A stretch of DNA of 64,000 bases from Rhizobium mayense (GCF_030272705.1 NZ_JARFYM010000005.1:124001-188000), one strand, 5' to 3'. Positions 44,386-53,883 are shown, counted from the stretch's first letter. The notes: generated by a model from the letters alone, not told the origin. Program-made: numbers and translations.

Positions 44386-45564
44386 ATGGAGCTTGACTAT
44401 AATTCTCTTCTGCTGGCGTTGGGCGTTTCTGCATCCTGTCTTGCGGTGACGCTGATCGGCAGTTGGTTTTCCCGCCGGCCGGAGACGTTCCTGCTGACCT
44501 GTTCGGCTGGCCTTGCGCCCATCGTTGCAGGCATTTTCGCTTATGGCGCCTATGTCGACAAGCCGCGGTTGAGCCTCGCGATCCTGACTTTCGTCCTGTT
44601 TTTCATCGGCTTTTCGACCATCTGGGCTGCGGGATACCAGTTCCGCATGCGCCGGTTCTCCAAGGCCCGTGTCCTGTTGGGAAGCTTGATCGGCATTGCC
44701 GCCTCCGTGCTCGCCATGCTCGCCGGTTATGATGGTCTTGCTTTCATCGGCGAAAACTCCGTCATCGCAGTGCTGCTCGTGCTGACGGCGCGCGAATATT
44801 GGCTGAGCCGCCAAGAGGCGCCCACGCCGCTCTATGGGATTACCGTGCTTTATACTCTGACCGCCATTTCCTTTGCGATGTGCGCGGGAGTCCTGATCTG
44901 GGACGGCAAGCTCGTGCTCGGCCACGCGCCGGACAATTGGGCCGAGGATGTCAGCCTTGCGATCTGCATCGCCGGCATGACCGGCATCGGCGCCTTGTCG
45001 CTCGCGCTGCATCAATGGCGTCAGGCGGCGCATCACCGGCTTGAGGCGATCACCGATCCGCTGACCGGCTTGCTTAATCGCCGCGCTCTGTTCGATCTTT
45101 ATGGTCAACGCTCCTTCGGTCCGTCGATGGCGGTGGTCGTCTTCGATATCGACCGCTTCAAATCCGTCAACGACCAGCATGGCCATGCCGCCGGCGACCG
45201 CGTGCTGAAGTTTTTTGCCCAGGAGTTGTCGAGTGGGCTGCGGGCCTCCGATACGGTGGCCCGCCTTGGCGGCGAGGAATTCGCGCTTGTGCTCGATAAC
45301 GCTTTGCCGGGCCGGGTAGAGCAGATCGCCGAGCTGGTGCGGACCGCTTTTTCTGCTCGCGAAATCGCCGTGGAAGGTAAGTCTTTCGCCTGCACGGTCA
45401 GCGCCGGCATCGCCTTCGGCACCGCAGAGGGTATCGGTTTCGACGGCGTTCTCAGCGCTGCCGACAAGGCGCTTTATTCCGCCAAGCGCAATGGTCGCAA
45501 CCGCGTCGAAGTCGCGGTTCATCTGCATGCAGTCTCGCCGGACGTTTCCCGCACGGCGTCCTGA
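44386..45564 (+). CDS. Membrane-bound diguanylate cyclase (GGDEF)
   Basis: The protein has 392 residues. The N-terminal 210 residues form about six membrane helices with no known sensor motif. The catalytic domain follows TDPLTGLLNRRAL, with the active site GGEEF at 295-299 and the inhibitory I-site RASD at 286-289, exactly five residues before it. It therefore should make cyclic di-GMP and be product-inhibited. No EAL domain is present. The gene stands alone with GAAGGAAGAG before its ATG, and the signal is unknown. Confidence 0.93.
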   Translation: MELDYNSLLLALGVSASCLAVTLIGSWFSRRPETFLLTCSAGLAPIVAGIFAYGAYVDKPRLSLAILTFVLFFIGFSTIWAAGYQFRMRRFSKARVLLGSLIGIAASVLAMLAGYDGLAFIGENSVIAVLLVLTAREYWLSRQEAPTPLYGITVLYTLTAISFAMCAGVLIWDGKLVLGHAPDNWAEDVSLAICIAGMTGIGALSLALHQWRQAAHHRLEAITDPLTGLLNRRALFDLYGQRSFGPSMAVVVFDIDRFKSVNDQHGHAAGDRVLKFFAQELSSGLRASDTVARLGGEEFALVLDNALPGRVEQIAELVRTAFSAREIAVEGKSFACTVSAGIAFGTAEGIGFDGVLSAADKALYSAKRNGRNRVEVAVHLHAVSPDVSRTAS

Positions 45565-45595
45565 CCCGTCCGCGACGGTCAACTAAAGACATCGT

Positions 45596-46075
45596 CTAAA
45601 AGAGAGCCCGGACGAAAGCGCAGGCAGCCAGCAGGGACGCCACCGTGCGCACATGGTTCCATCTCGTCCAATCGCTGAGATAGGTGGTCCATAATTGTGC
45701 CGCCTCCGCCGTGCGGCCATCGACCTTATCCAAGGCATCGTTCAGAGGAACATTGAAGACGATCGTCGAAAGGAAGCTGGTGACGATATAGAGCGCCGCG
45801 CCGGCAATCATCAGGATGCTGACGCCGCCCCGCCAATAGACGATGGCCATCACCGCAATGAACACCGACAGCATGAGGGTCAGGAGAAACACCGCCATGA
45901 ACGGCGAGCGTAGGATCGTCGTATTGATCGACTGCATGGCTGCGATGCCCTGATCGGCGGGAAGCCTGGCGAAGGCCTGGATGATGAACGTCGAGAAGGC
46001 AAAAAAGATGCCGGCGATGAGACTGCTGCCGAGTGCGGCGGCGATGAGGGCGATATTTGTGATCGGGTAGGTCAT
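45596..46075 (-). CDS. DUF1772 (anthrone oxygenase-like) membrane protein
   Basis: The protein has 159 residues and four predicted membrane helices. The first has FFAFSTFIIQAFARLP, a middle loop has NTTILRSPF, and the end has VFNVPLNDAL then WTRWNHVRT, which is the DUF1772 pattern; fungal anthrone oxygenases share this fold. Its ATG overlaps the stop of the NmrA-type gene by 4 nt, so both form an operon. The divergent TetR gene is the likely regulator. Confidence 0.85.
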   Translation of the reverse strand: MTYPITNIALIAAALGSSLIAGIFFAFSTFIIQAFARLPADQGIAAMQSINTTILRSPFMAVFLLTLMLSVFIAVMAIVYWRGGVSILMIAGAALYIVTSFLSTIVFNVPLNDALDKVDGRTAEAAQLWTTYLSDWTRWNHVRTVASLLAACAFVRALF

Positions 46076-46902
46076 TGCTGGATACTCCAGATGCCGGTTG
46101 CCGCGGTTTCACGGGCATAGTCGGCAAAATCCTTAGGCCTCCTGCTGAGGACCTGTCGAACGCCATCCGTGACGTTCGAATTGCGGCCATCGAGGACCTG
46201 CGTGAAAAGCTCGTGCAAGATATCGATCGTCTCCAGCGGCAGACCCGCTGCCGTCAGCCCGGCGATGAAGGCATCTACCGGGACCGTCTCATACTCCATG
46301 GTTCGGCCGGAAGCCGCCGCGATTTCCGAGACCGCCTCACGAAACGTCAGAGCACGAGGTCCCGTCAGCTCATAGGTTTGGTTGCGATGCCGAGGATTGG
46401 TGAGAACTTCGACGGCCACATCTGCAAGGTCGTCGGCATCGACGAAGGGCTCCGGCACATCGCCGACCGGCAACGCCAGCTTTCCTTGGTGGAGCTGGTC
46501 TAAAAAGGCGCCTTCGCTGAAATTTTGATTGAACCAACTGGCGCGCAGCACGGTGTAGTCCACGCCCACCGCCTTGAGTTCGTTCTCGCTGCGAACAGCA
46601 CCATTTTCGCCGCGGCCGGAGAGCAGCACGATGTGCCCGACACCCGCATCAGCTGCCGTCTTCGCGAGAGCCGAAATCGCTTCGGCTGCCCAGGCGACCG
46701 CAAGATCCGGCTGGAAGGCGACATAGGCGACGGCAACGCCCGTCAGCGCTGCATGCCATGTGCCGCGGTCCTGCCAATCGAAGCTGGGTGCCGTCGAGCG
46801 CGAAGCGGCGCGGACGTCGATGCCGCGATCTTTCAGGCGCCTGGCGACACGGCCGCCGGTTTTCCCCAATCCCCCGATGATGGCGACACTCGAGATCTGC
46901 AT
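46072..46902 (-). CDS. NmrA-like NAD(P)-binding protein (atypical SDR)
   Basis: The protein has 276 residues. The dinucleotide motif is IGGLGKTGGRVARRL near the N-terminus, and AASRS after strand 2 suggests NADP. The catalytic YxxxK of classical SDRs is absent, as in the NmrA/quinone-reductase QOR2-like group (YTVLRASWFNQNF is typical). AGGAGGAGC precedes the ATG. It is coupled to the DUF1772 gene and diverges from a TetR gene, a common set-up for inducible quinone or reactive-carbonyl response. Confidence 0.88.
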   Translation of the reverse strand: MQISSVAIIGGLGKTGGRVARRLKDRGIDVRAASRSTAPSFDWQDRGTWHAALTGVAVAYVAFQPDLAVAWAAEAISALAKTAADAGVGHIVLLSGRGENGAVRSENELKAVGVDYTVLRASWFNQNFSEGAFLDQLHQGKLALPVGDVPEPFVDADDLADVAVEVLTNPRHRNQTYELTGPRALTFREAVSEIAAASGRTMEYETVPVDAFIAGLTAAGLPLETIDILHELFTQVLDGRNSNVTDGVRQVLSRRPKDFADYARETAATGIWSIQQ

Positions 46903-46920
46903 GTCAGCTCCTCCTGCTCA

Positions 46921-46967
46921 AAATGTGATAAATACTCTCATTTGCGAAATGTGATAAACTCTCTTAT
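46921..46967. promoter_or_regulatory. Repeated AATGTGATAAA units between NmrA-type and tetR genes
   Basis: AAATGTGATAAA occurs twice about 25 bp apart (starting 46921 and 46946), each followed by ACTCTC. The second copy continues to TTATATC, giving a GATAA/TTAT inverted pair. They lie in the divergent gap and are the best candidate for the TetR operator. Confidence 0.5.
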
Positions 46968-47000
46968 ATCGTCTGTCAAGAATGTGGGACGAGTCGCGAC

Positions 47001-47672
47001 ATGGCGCAGGAACCGATTGTGAAACGCCGGCGCAGCAAGGAGGAGGCAGGCACACCCCGCCGGATCCCGAGCCAGCAGCGCGGCCGCGAGCGCGTCGAGC
47101 GGATATTGTCCGTTGCGATGGAATTGATCGAAAAGAACGGCAGCGATGCGTTGCGAATGGGCGAGATCGTCGAAAAGGCCGGCGTATCCTTCGGTTCGCT
47201 CTATCAATATTTTCCCGACAAGACCGCCATCATCCGCGTCCTGGCCGAACGCTTCAACGAGCAAGGGCGGCAATGTGTGGAAAGCGAACTGGCGCGTGTG
47301 AAAAGCGCCGCTGATCTCCACGGCGTGCTCGGCAGCATCATCGATGGTTACTATGCGATGTTTTGCGAAGAGCCGGTCATGCGCGATATCTGGCACGCGA
47401 CGCAGGCGGACAAGCTTCTTCAGGAGATCGATGCCGAGGATATGGAATGGCATTCCCAGGCATTTCTGGCAGTACTCCATCGTCTCTGGCCGGAGCGAGA
47501 TTCCGCAGACCTGGCGCGGATCGCACGTTTGACCATGCAACTGGTCGCAGCCGCCGTCCGCTACGCGATTTCGATTGAGAAGGGGGAGGGCGACAAGGCT
47601 ATCGCCCTGTTCAAGGCAATGCTGCCCGCCGATATAGGCTCTGTTTCAGAGAAGCCGCGATTGATGAAATAG
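47001..47672 (+). CDS. TetR-family regulator
   Basis: The protein has 223 residues. The helix-turn-helix is at about 28-75 (RVERILSVAMELIEKNG, MGEIVEKAGVSFGSLYQYFPDK). The C-terminal domain is of the TetR_C type with a long helical ligand pocket. An Arg/Lys-rich N-terminal arm precedes the DNA-binding part. It is divergent from the NmrA/DUF1772 operon across 98 bp holding repeated sites, so it probably represses that operon. Confidence 0.9.
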   Translation: MAQEPIVKRRRSKEEAGTPRRIPSQQRGRERVERILSVAMELIEKNGSDALRMGEIVEKAGVSFGSLYQYFPDKTAIIRVLAERFNEQGRQCVESELARVKSAADLHGVLGSIIDGYYAMFCEEPVMRDIWHATQADKLLQEIDAEDMEWHSQAFLAVLHRLWPERDSADLARIARLTMQLVAAAVRYAISIEKGEGDKAIALFKAMLPADIGSVSEKPRLMK

Positions 47673-47772
47673 AAGCCTCGTGTAGGGCGCATAAAACCCT
47701 CGATCCGTCTGGAAACCTCGGCCGCTTGCTGCTATTGCCGCAGGAATGTCCTAAGAGCGAAGGAGGCTCCGC

Positions 47773-48474
47773 ATGACCACCCAAATGACATTTTCCGATC
47801 GCGCCGTCATGGCCGAACTGGTGGCGAAGATGCTTTGGGAGATCAAGGCGGTACATTTCAGCGCCGATAAGCCCTACAAGTTCGCCTCGGGCATGGCGAG
47901 CCCGGTCTATATCGACTGCCGCAAGCTGATTTCCTACCCGCGCGTCCGGTCGACGGTAATGGATTTCGCCGCCAGCATCGTGATGCGCGATGCCGGTTTC
48001 GAGCAGTTCGATTGCATCGCCGGCGGCGAGACGGCGGGCATCCCCTTCGCCGCCTTCCTCGCCGAGCGGCTCGACCTGCCGATGATCTATGTTCGCAAGC
48101 AGCCGAAGGGCCATGGCCGCAACGCGCAGATCGAGGGTCATATGCCCGATGGTGCCCGCGTGCTGGTCATCGAGGATCTGACGACGGCAGGCGGCAGCAT
48201 GTTCACCTTCATCGATGCCGTCCGGGCCGCCGGCGGCATCGTCGAGCACGGCATCGCGCTGTTTTACTATGGCATCTTCCCCGAGGCGGAGGAACGGTTT
48301 GCCAACGGCAAGGTTCGGCTGCATCATATAGCCACGTGGCGCGACGTGCTCGCTGTTGCCAAGACGCAGAAGCTGTTCGACGACAAGACGCTCGAGGAAG
48401 TCGAGGCATTCCTCAATGCGCCGCTCGCCTGGTCCGGCCGGAACGGCGGCGTATCGGAACTGGCAACAAAGTGA
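47773..48474 (+). CDS. pyrE: Orotate phosphoribosyltransferase
   Basis: The 233-residue enzyme makes orotidine-5'-phosphate from orotate and PRPP. The PRPP loop is [13 protein letters not shown], with Lys-rich [17 protein letters not shown] as the mobile catalytic loop and [16 protein letters not shown] near the N-terminus for orotate binding. The length and order match the alphaproteobacterial enzyme. AAGGAGG precedes the ATG. It is an independent gene; pyrC lies 3.5 kb upstream on the same strand. Confidence 0.97.
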   Translation: MTTQMTFSDRAVMAELVAKMLWEIKAVHFSADKPYKFASGMASPVYIDCRKLISYPRVRSTVMDFAASIVMRDAGFEQFDCIAGGETAGIPFAAFLAERLDLPMIYVRKQPKGHGRNAQIEGHMPDGARVLVIEDLTTAGGSMFTFIDAVRAAGGIVEHGIALFYYGIFPEAEERFANGKVRLHHIATWRDVLAVAKTQKLFDDKTLEEVEAFLNAPLAWSGRNGGVSELATK

Positions 48475-48548
48475 CGCTTTGCTTTTGCCGCAAATTTATC
48501 TAATCGATTTATAGAACTAGACCGACAGACGCTCTCCAGGAGGCCGGA

Positions 48549-49475
48549 ATGATATTGTGCTGTGGCGAAGCTTTGATCGACATGCTGCCTCGGGATACGA
48601 CGCTGGGCGAAAAGGCCTTTGCGCCCTATGCCGGCGGCGCGATCTTCAACACCGCGATCGCGCTTGGCCGCCTCGGCGTTCCCACTGGCTTCTTCACCGG
48701 CATTGCCGACGACATGATGGGCGATATCCTGCGCGAGACGCTGTCGGCCGCCAAGGTGGATTACAGCTATTGTGCCATCGCTCCCCGTCCGAGCACGATC
48801 GCTTTCGTCAAGCTCGTCAATGGTCAGGCGACCTATGCCTTCTATGACGAAGGCTCCGCCGGCCGCATGATCACCGAGGCCGATCTCCCGACATTGGGGG
48901 ACGACTGCGAAGCCTTGCATTTTGGCGCCATCAGCCTCATCCCGGACCCTTGCGGCGCGACCTACGAAGCGCTGATGAAGCGCGAGCACCAAAGCCGCGT
49001 CATCTCGCTCGATCCGAACATCCGGCCCGGCTTCATCAAGGACAAGGCCGCGCATATGGGCCGCATCAGCCGCATGGCTGCCATGTCCGATATCCTGAAA
49101 TTCTCGGACGAAGACCTGGAATGGTTCGGCATCCCCGGAAACCATGATGAACTCGCTGCCCACTGGCTGAACCAGGGCGCCAAGCTGATCGTTGTCACCA
49201 AGGGCGCCGAGGGCGCGACGGGTTATACTAAGTCGTTGAAAGTCACGGTCCCGAGCGAACGCGTTACCGTCATCGATACCGTAGGGGCAGGCGACACTTT
49301 TGACGCCGGTATCCTGGCGTCACTGAAGATGAACGATCTGCTCACCAAGGCGCAGGTGGCTTCGCTGGACGAGAAGGCGCTGCGGGATGCGCTGGCTTTG
49401 GGCGCCAAGGCCGCGGCTGTTACGGTTTCCCGCGCAGGTGCCAACCCGCCCTGGGCGCACGAGATCGGGCTGTAA
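48549..49475 (+). CDS. frk: PfkB-family sugar kinase, probable fructokinase
   Basis: The protein has 308 residues. The ribokinase-fold signatures are ILCCGEALIDMLP at the N-terminus, PYAGGAIFNTAIALGRLG (PfkB signature 1) and DTVGAGDTFDAGIL (signature 2 with the catalytic Asp). Fructokinases of rhizobia have this length and start. With the frc transporter, the mutarotase and pgi in the same neighbourhood, conversion of fructose to fructose-6-phosphate fits. CAGGAGG precedes the ATG. The exact substrate is inferred from context. Confidence 0.87.
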   Translation: MILCCGEALIDMLPRDTTLGEKAFAPYAGGAIFNTAIALGRLGVPTGFFTGIADDMMGDILRETLSAAKVDYSYCAIAPRPSTIAFVKLVNGQATYAFYDEGSAGRMITEADLPTLGDDCEALHFGAISLIPDPCGATYEALMKREHQSRVISLDPNIRPGFIKDKAAHMGRISRMAAMSDILKFSDEDLEWFGIPGNHDELAAHWLNQGAKLIVVTKGAEGATGYTKSLKVTVPSERVTVIDTVGAGDTFDAGILASLKMNDLLTKAQVASLDEKALRDALALGAKAAAVTVSRAGANPPWAHEIGL

Positions 49476-49477
49476 TT

Positions 49478-49611
49478 TAACCCTCCCCTTGAGGGGAGGG
49501 TCGGTACCCAGTGCCGGGGTGGGTGATCCTTTAGGCGTTCAGACGCGGAGAGCCTCGTCACCCCCTCCCGCCGCTTTGCGGCGACCTCCCGCCTCAAGGG
49601 GAGGTGAATGC
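49478..49611. repeat. RIME-like palindromic intergenic repeat
   Basis: It opens with CCCTCCCC-TTGA-GGGGAGGG (49481-49500) and ends with GCCGC-TTT-GCGGC and CCTCCCgcctcaaGGGGAGG. It fills the gap between two convergent genes, and the outer segments are inverted relative to each other. The general design is that of rhizobial mosaic repeats, and it could also act as a bidirectional mRNA end. Confidence 0.68.
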
Positions 49612-49614
49612 GCC

Positions 49615-51240
49615 TTACTTCGCCCGACTTGCCAGCGCAGCCACCAGGCCCTGCGTCGAGGAATCGTGGCTGGCAGCGCTTTCCTTGCCTTCGATGACCG
49701 GCAGCAGGCCGGTTGCCAGTTCCTTGCCGAGCTCGACGCCCCACTGGTCGAAGGAGTTGATGCGGAATAGCACGCCCTCGACGAAGACGCGGTGCTCATA
49801 GAGAGCGATCAGGCGGCCGAGCGCATAGGGCGTCAGCTTGTCGTAGACGAAGGTGATCGACGGGCGGTTGCCGGTGAAGACGCGATGTGGCGCGATGAAA
49901 TCGGCCTTCTTGTCGTCCATGCCCTTGGCGGTGAGCTGACCCTTGGCCTCCGCGAAGGTGCGGCCTTTCATCAGGGCTTCCGACTGTGCCACGCAGTTGG
50001 CCATCAGCAACTGATGCTGGTGGCGCAGGTCCGGCTCGAAGGCATTGGCGGCGATCATGAATTCGGCCGGGATGATGCTCGTGCCCTGGTGGATCAGCTG
50101 GTAGAAGGCGTGCTGGCCGTTGGTGCCGGGTTCGCCCCAGACGACCGGGCCGGAATTGCCCTCGACCGGCGTGCCGTCGATGGTGACGCCCTTGCCGTTC
50201 GATTCCATGTCGAGCTGCTGCAGATAGGCCGGGAAGCGCGACAGGCGCTGGTCATAGGGCAGGATGGCGCGGGTCGTGTAGCCCAGCACGTTGCGGTGAT
50301 AGAAGCCGATGAGGCCGAGCAGCATCGGCAAGTTTTCTTTGAACGGCGCCTTGCGGAAATGGTTGTCCATCGCATGCGCGCCATCGAGGAATTTGCCGAA
50401 ATTCTCCGGACCCACGGCGATCATCAGCGGCAGGCCGATGGCCGACCAGATCGAGTAGCGGCCGCCGACCCAATCCCAGAAGCCGAAGACGCGCTCGCTA
50501 TCGATGCCGAAGGCGGCGACTTTGTCGAGCGCTGTCGAAACGGCGGCGAAGTGATGCTGAACGGCAGCTTCGCCGAGCGCCTTGGCGATGAAGTTGCGCG
50601 CCGTCTGGGCGTTGGTCATCGTCTCGATGGTGGTGAAGGTCTTGGACGCGACGATGAACAGCGTCGTTTCCGGCGAGACGAGCTTCAAGATGTCGGCGAT
50701 ATGGGCGCCGTCGATATTGGAGACAAAATGCGCGCGCGGGCCATCATGGAAGGGCGCAAGCGCCAGCGTCGCCATAACCGGGCCGAGGTCCGAGCCACCG
50801 ATGCCGATATTGATGACGTCAGTGATCGCCTTGCCGGTCGCGCCTTTCAGCGTACCCGAGCGGATGCCGTCGGCAAATTTGCCCATGGCGGCCAACACGC
50901 CGTTGACGTCGGGCATCACATCCTTGCCGTCGACGAGGACAGGCGTGTTGGAACGGTTGCGTAGCGCAGTGTGCAGGACGGCGCGGTTTTCGGTGAAGTT
51001 GATGGCAACGCCCGAGAACATCTCGTCGCGCTTGGCCGCGATGCCGCCTTCGGTTGCGAGCTTCTCAAGAAGAGCAAAGATCTCGTCGTTCACCGCAGTC
51101 TTGGAATAGTCCATCAGCAGGTCGTCAAGCGAGGTGCTGAAGCGTGAAAAACGGTTGGAGTCGGCGGCGAAAGCGGCGCGGATATCGGTGGCCTTTGTGG
51201 CCGCTGCGGTGCTCTTCAGTTGTTCGACGAGGGCGTTCAT
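49615..51240 (-). CDS. pgi: Glucose-6-phosphate isomerase
   Basis: The 541-residue enzyme interconverts glucose-6-phosphate and fructose-6-phosphate. The start is the ATG at 51240 after AAGGAG; 17 codons of upstream frame are excluded. The sugar-phosphate isomerase signatures are [13 protein letters not shown], the PGI_1 motif [12 protein letters not shown] and the catalytic region [20 protein letters not shown] with Glu and His, and a C-terminal Lys in [13 protein letters not shown] (PGI_2). It links fructose uptake and phosphorylation to the Entner-Doudoroff route used by rhizobia. Confidence 0.97.
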   Translation of the reverse strand: MNALVEQLKSTAAATKATDIRAAFAADSNRFSRFSTSLDDLLMDYSKTAVNDEIFALLEKLATEGGIAAKRDEMFSGVAINFTENRAVLHTALRNRSNTPVLVDGKDVMPDVNGVLAAMGKFADGIRSGTLKGATGKAITDVINIGIGGSDLGPVMATLALAPFHDGPRAHFVSNIDGAHIADILKLVSPETTLFIVASKTFTTIETMTNAQTARNFIAKALGEAAVQHHFAAVSTALDKVAAFGIDSERVFGFWDWVGGRYSIWSAIGLPLMIAVGPENFGKFLDGAHAMDNHFRKAPFKENLPMLLGLIGFYHRNVLGYTTRAILPYDQRLSRFPAYLQQLDMESNGKGVTIDGTPVEGNSGPVVWGEPGTNGQHAFYQLIHQGTSIIPAEFMIAANAFEPDLRHQHQLLMANCVAQSEALMKGRTFAEAKGQLTAKGMDDKKADFIAPHRVFTGNRPSITFVYDKLTPYALGRLIALYEHRVFVEGVLFRINSFDQWGVELGKELATGLLPVIEGKESAASHDSSTQGLVAALASRAK

Positions 51241-51359
51241 GGGGGGCTCCTTGCGGTTCGCGCCACTGGCCGGCTGGCGAGGGCGGGGCAATCTGAGTTA
51301 GTCGCGGAAACTAGTCGCTTTGTAGGGCGTAAATCAAGTTCACGTGTCATCCAAAACGA

Positions 51360-51389
51360 AAAAAGCCGCTCGCGAAAAAGAGCGAGCGG
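51360..51389 (-). terminator. Terminator of fadD
   Basis: On the minus strand CCGCTCGC pairs with GCGAGCGG (51366-51373 with 51382-51389) around an 8-nt loop and is followed by C and a run of T. It lies 25 bp beyond the fadD stop. Confidence 0.78.
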
Positions 51390-51413
51390 TCTTCTGAATC
51401 GCATGGAATTATG

Positions 51414-53111
51414 TCAGTTGCGCAATTCCTTGCGCAGGATTTTGCCAACATTCGATTTCGGCAGTTCAGTGCGGAATTCGATGAAGCGTGGCCGCTTGTA
51501 ATTGGTGAGGTTTGCGATGCAATGGGCCTTGACCTCAGCTTCGGTCAACGCCTGATCCTTCTTGACGATGAAAAGCTTGACGGCTTCGCCCGAATGCACG
51601 TCCGGCACGCCGATTGCCGCAGCTTCGAGAATACCCGGATGCATGGCGGCGACTTCCTCGATCTCGTTCGGATAGACGTTGAAGCCGGAGACCAGGATCA
51701 TGTCCTTCTTGCGGTCGACGATCTTGGTGTAGCCGCGCTCGTTCATGAACCCCATGTCGCCGGTTCGGAAAAAGCCATCGGCGGTCATCACCCTGGCGGT
51801 TTCCGCCGGTTGCTTCCAATAGCCGGCCATGACCTGCGGCCCGCGAACGCAGATTTCGCCGACCTCGCCGAGCGGCAGCGAATTGCCGTCCTCGTCGCGA
51901 ATGTCGAAATCGGTGCCCGTGATCGGCAGGCCGATCGTGCCAGTGAAATCCGCACTGTCGAATCGGTTGGCGCTGGCCACCGGCGAGGTTTCCGAAAGGC
52001 CATAACCCTCGGTGATCCACGAACCTGTCATCTTCTGCCAGCGCTCGGCGACCGGCCGCTGCACGGCCATGCCGCCAGCCAGCGTCCAGGTGCGGGACAG
52101 GTCGAGCTTGGCGAATTCCGCATTGTTCATCAGCGCGTTGAACAGAGTGTTGAGACCGGGAAACAGGTCGAATTTGTATTTGCCGAGCTCTTTGACGAAG
52201 GCCGGAATATCGCGCGGATTGGCGATCAGCACATTATGTCCGCCGAGCGACATGCCCATCAGCGAATTCACCGTCAGCGCGAAAATATGGTAGAGCGGCA
52301 ATGCGCAGACAAAGGTCAGCCTGTCGGGCCGCGCCTTGTCGCCGTAAGCGGCTGATAACCACAGCAGCAACTGCAACTGATTGGCGAGCAGGTTGGCATG
52401 AGTGAGGATCGCGCCCTTGGCAATACCGGTCGTGCCGCCGGTATATTGCAGGAATGCGATGTCGCTGCCGGTGAGATCAACCGGCTTCAGCGGCAGCCTT
52501 GCCCCTTCGTCCAGTACGGCCATGAAACGCCGATGTCCGGGGATGGACCAGGCCGGTACCAGCTTCTTCACCTTGCGGACGATGAAGTTGACGATATGGC
52601 CCTTCAGCCCCAGCATGTCCCCGAGCGAGGTGACGATGACATGGCGCACATCGGTATGCGCCAGCACTTGCTCGACCGTGTGGGCGAAGTTTTCCAGCAC
52701 GAAGATCGCCTTGGCGCCGCAATCGCGCAACTGATGTTCGAGCTCGCGCGGGGTGTAAAGCGGATTGACGTTGACGACGACGAAGCCGGCGCGAAGGATG
52801 CCGTAAACGGCGATCGGGTTCTGCAGCACATTCGGCATCATGACGGCAACGCGGTCGCCTTTTTTCAGGCCGAGACTCTGCAGCCAGGCACCGATCTTGC
52901 GCGTTTGTGCATCGAGGTCGCGATAGGTGATCGATTTGCCCATGCTGGTGAAAGCGAGCCGATCGGCATAACGCGCGCAGCTTTCCTCCAGCAATTCGGC
53001 AAGCGATGTGTGCTCCAGCTGCGGCAACTCGGCCGGCACGCCATCCGGATAGGAGGCGAGCCAGATCTTCTTGACCGCCGATCCATCCGAAGGAGCGGAA
53101 ACTGAATTCAT
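51414..53111 (-). CDS. fadD: Long-chain fatty acid-CoA ligase
   Basis: The 565-residue adenylate-forming enzyme activates fatty acids for beta-oxidation at the inner membrane. The AMP-binding P-loop is YTGGTTGIAKG, the A5-type motif is EGYGLSETSP, TGDMGF gives the A7 Asp and DRKKDMILVSGFNVYP the hinge and A8, with a late catalytic Lys in LPKSNVGKILRK. The length matches FadD. AAGGAGG precedes the ATG. The upstream gap carries a TTGACGT/ACGTCAA palindrome resembling operators of fatty-acid and branched-chain degradation genes. Confidence 0.94.
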   Translation of the reverse strand: MNSVSAPSDGSAVKKIWLASYPDGVPAELPQLEHTSLAELLEESCARYADRLAFTSMGKSITYRDLDAQTRKIGAWLQSLGLKKGDRVAVMMPNVLQNPIAVYGILRAGFVVVNVNPLYTPRELEHQLRDCGAKAIFVLENFAHTVEQVLAHTDVRHVIVTSLGDMLGLKGHIVNFIVRKVKKLVPAWSIPGHRRFMAVLDEGARLPLKPVDLTGSDIAFLQYTGGTTGIAKGAILTHANLLANQLQLLLWLSAAYGDKARPDRLTFVCALPLYHIFALTVNSLMGMSLGGHNVLIANPRDIPAFVKELGKYKFDLFPGLNTLFNALMNNAEFAKLDLSRTWTLAGGMAVQRPVAERWQKMTGSWITEGYGLSETSPVASANRFDSADFTGTIGLPITGTDFDIRDEDGNSLPLGEVGEICVRGPQVMAGYWKQPAETARVMTADGFFRTGDMGFMNERGYTKIVDRKKDMILVSGFNVYPNEIEEVAAMHPGILEAAAIGVPDVHSGEAVKLFIVKKDQALTEAEVKAHCIANLTNYKRPRFIEFRTELPKSNVGKILRKELRN

Positions 53112-53464
53112 GCGTACTTCCTCCTTGACGCATCGTCACGCCCAGCCTTCGGCGCGCGGCTCTGTAGCGTGGCACTGCTTGGCTGAAAAGTCTCCCGTTT
53201 TTCGAACGCCCTGCCGCTTTGCCCTCACCTAAAGACTTATGGCAACAACGAAGCTATAATAACTTTGACGTAAACGTCAATAATCCATGGGCGTTAACCA
53301 ATTTTTAATAAGTTTGAAAAAAGTACTGGAACTTTTGTGACGACAGCGCGTTAATGAAGCCGTGGGCGAAAACCCCGTCGGAGCATCGTGCTGCCTGCTC
53401 AAGTACCAGGCGGATCGGAGGCTCCAAAAGTTTATGTGAAGCGTATCCAAAAGGAGGTGCGCAC
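53112..53464. other. Divergent intergenic region fadD / PRC-barrel gene
   Basis: The gap is 353 bp and no gene is supported in it. Bases 53250-53340 are AT-rich and include the palindromic operator listed separately. The remainder shows no recognisable RNA or repeat. Promoters of both flanking genes must lie here. Confidence 0.6.
53265..53280. promoter_or_regulatory. Palindrome TTGACGT-AA-ACGTCAA upstream of fadD
   Basis: A perfect 7-2-7 inverted repeat lies 154 bp before the fadD start. It is similar to sites reported for LiuR-type regulators of fatty-acid and branched-chain amino-acid breakdown, and its half-sites recur before the nitronate monooxygenase at 63341-63362. Confidence 0.6.
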
Positions 53465-53860
53465 ATGCATAAAGAGAGTGCCGATACGATGAGCCGCGAT
53501 CTCTATGTCAAGGACATGTCGATGTTGGTTGCCTGCGATCGAGTCGAGGGATCGAAGGTCTTTGGGTGCGACGGCAAGCAGATCGGTCATATCGAGCGCC
53601 TGATGATGGAAAAAAGCGATGGACGCATCGCCTTCATTATCCTGAGCTTCGGCGGCTTTTTCGGCATCGGGCAGGATCACTACCGGTTGCCGTGGGAGAA
53701 GCTGCGCTATGACGCCCGCATCGATGGCTACCGCATCAACATGACCAAGAACGACGTCGAAAAGGCTTGTCGTTTCGCTGGCAAGGACGACACCCTCGTC
53801 CATAAGGATCATGGCCACAAGAGCCACGACTATTTCGGCGTGCCACCCTACTGGATGTAG
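53465..53860 (+). CDS. PRC-barrel domain protein
   Basis: The protein has 131 residues from the ATG at 53465, which has a near-perfect AAAGGAGGTG site; upstream frame is excluded. One PRC-barrel beta domain spans about residues 25-105: SKVFGCDGKQIGHIERLMMEKSDG and IAFIILSFGGFFGIGQDHYRLPWEKL. Such domains bind partners in RNA processing or photosystems; free-standing rhizobial copies are often stress-linked but have no fixed function. The His-rich tail (HKDHGHKSHD) is notable. A terminator follows. Confidence 0.88.
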   Translation: MHKESADTMSRDLYVKDMSMLVACDRVEGSKVFGCDGKQIGHIERLMMEKSDGRIAFIILSFGGFFGIGQDHYRLPWEKLRYDARIDGYRINMTKNDVEKACRFAGKDDTLVHKDHGHKSHDYFGVPPYWM

Positions 53861-53883
53861 GCACAAAAATAGTCAGCCGGACT

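Noticed and set aside
49792..50964. A 390-codon plus-strand frame opposite pgi
   Set aside because: Antisense shadow; composition unlike neighbouring proteins.
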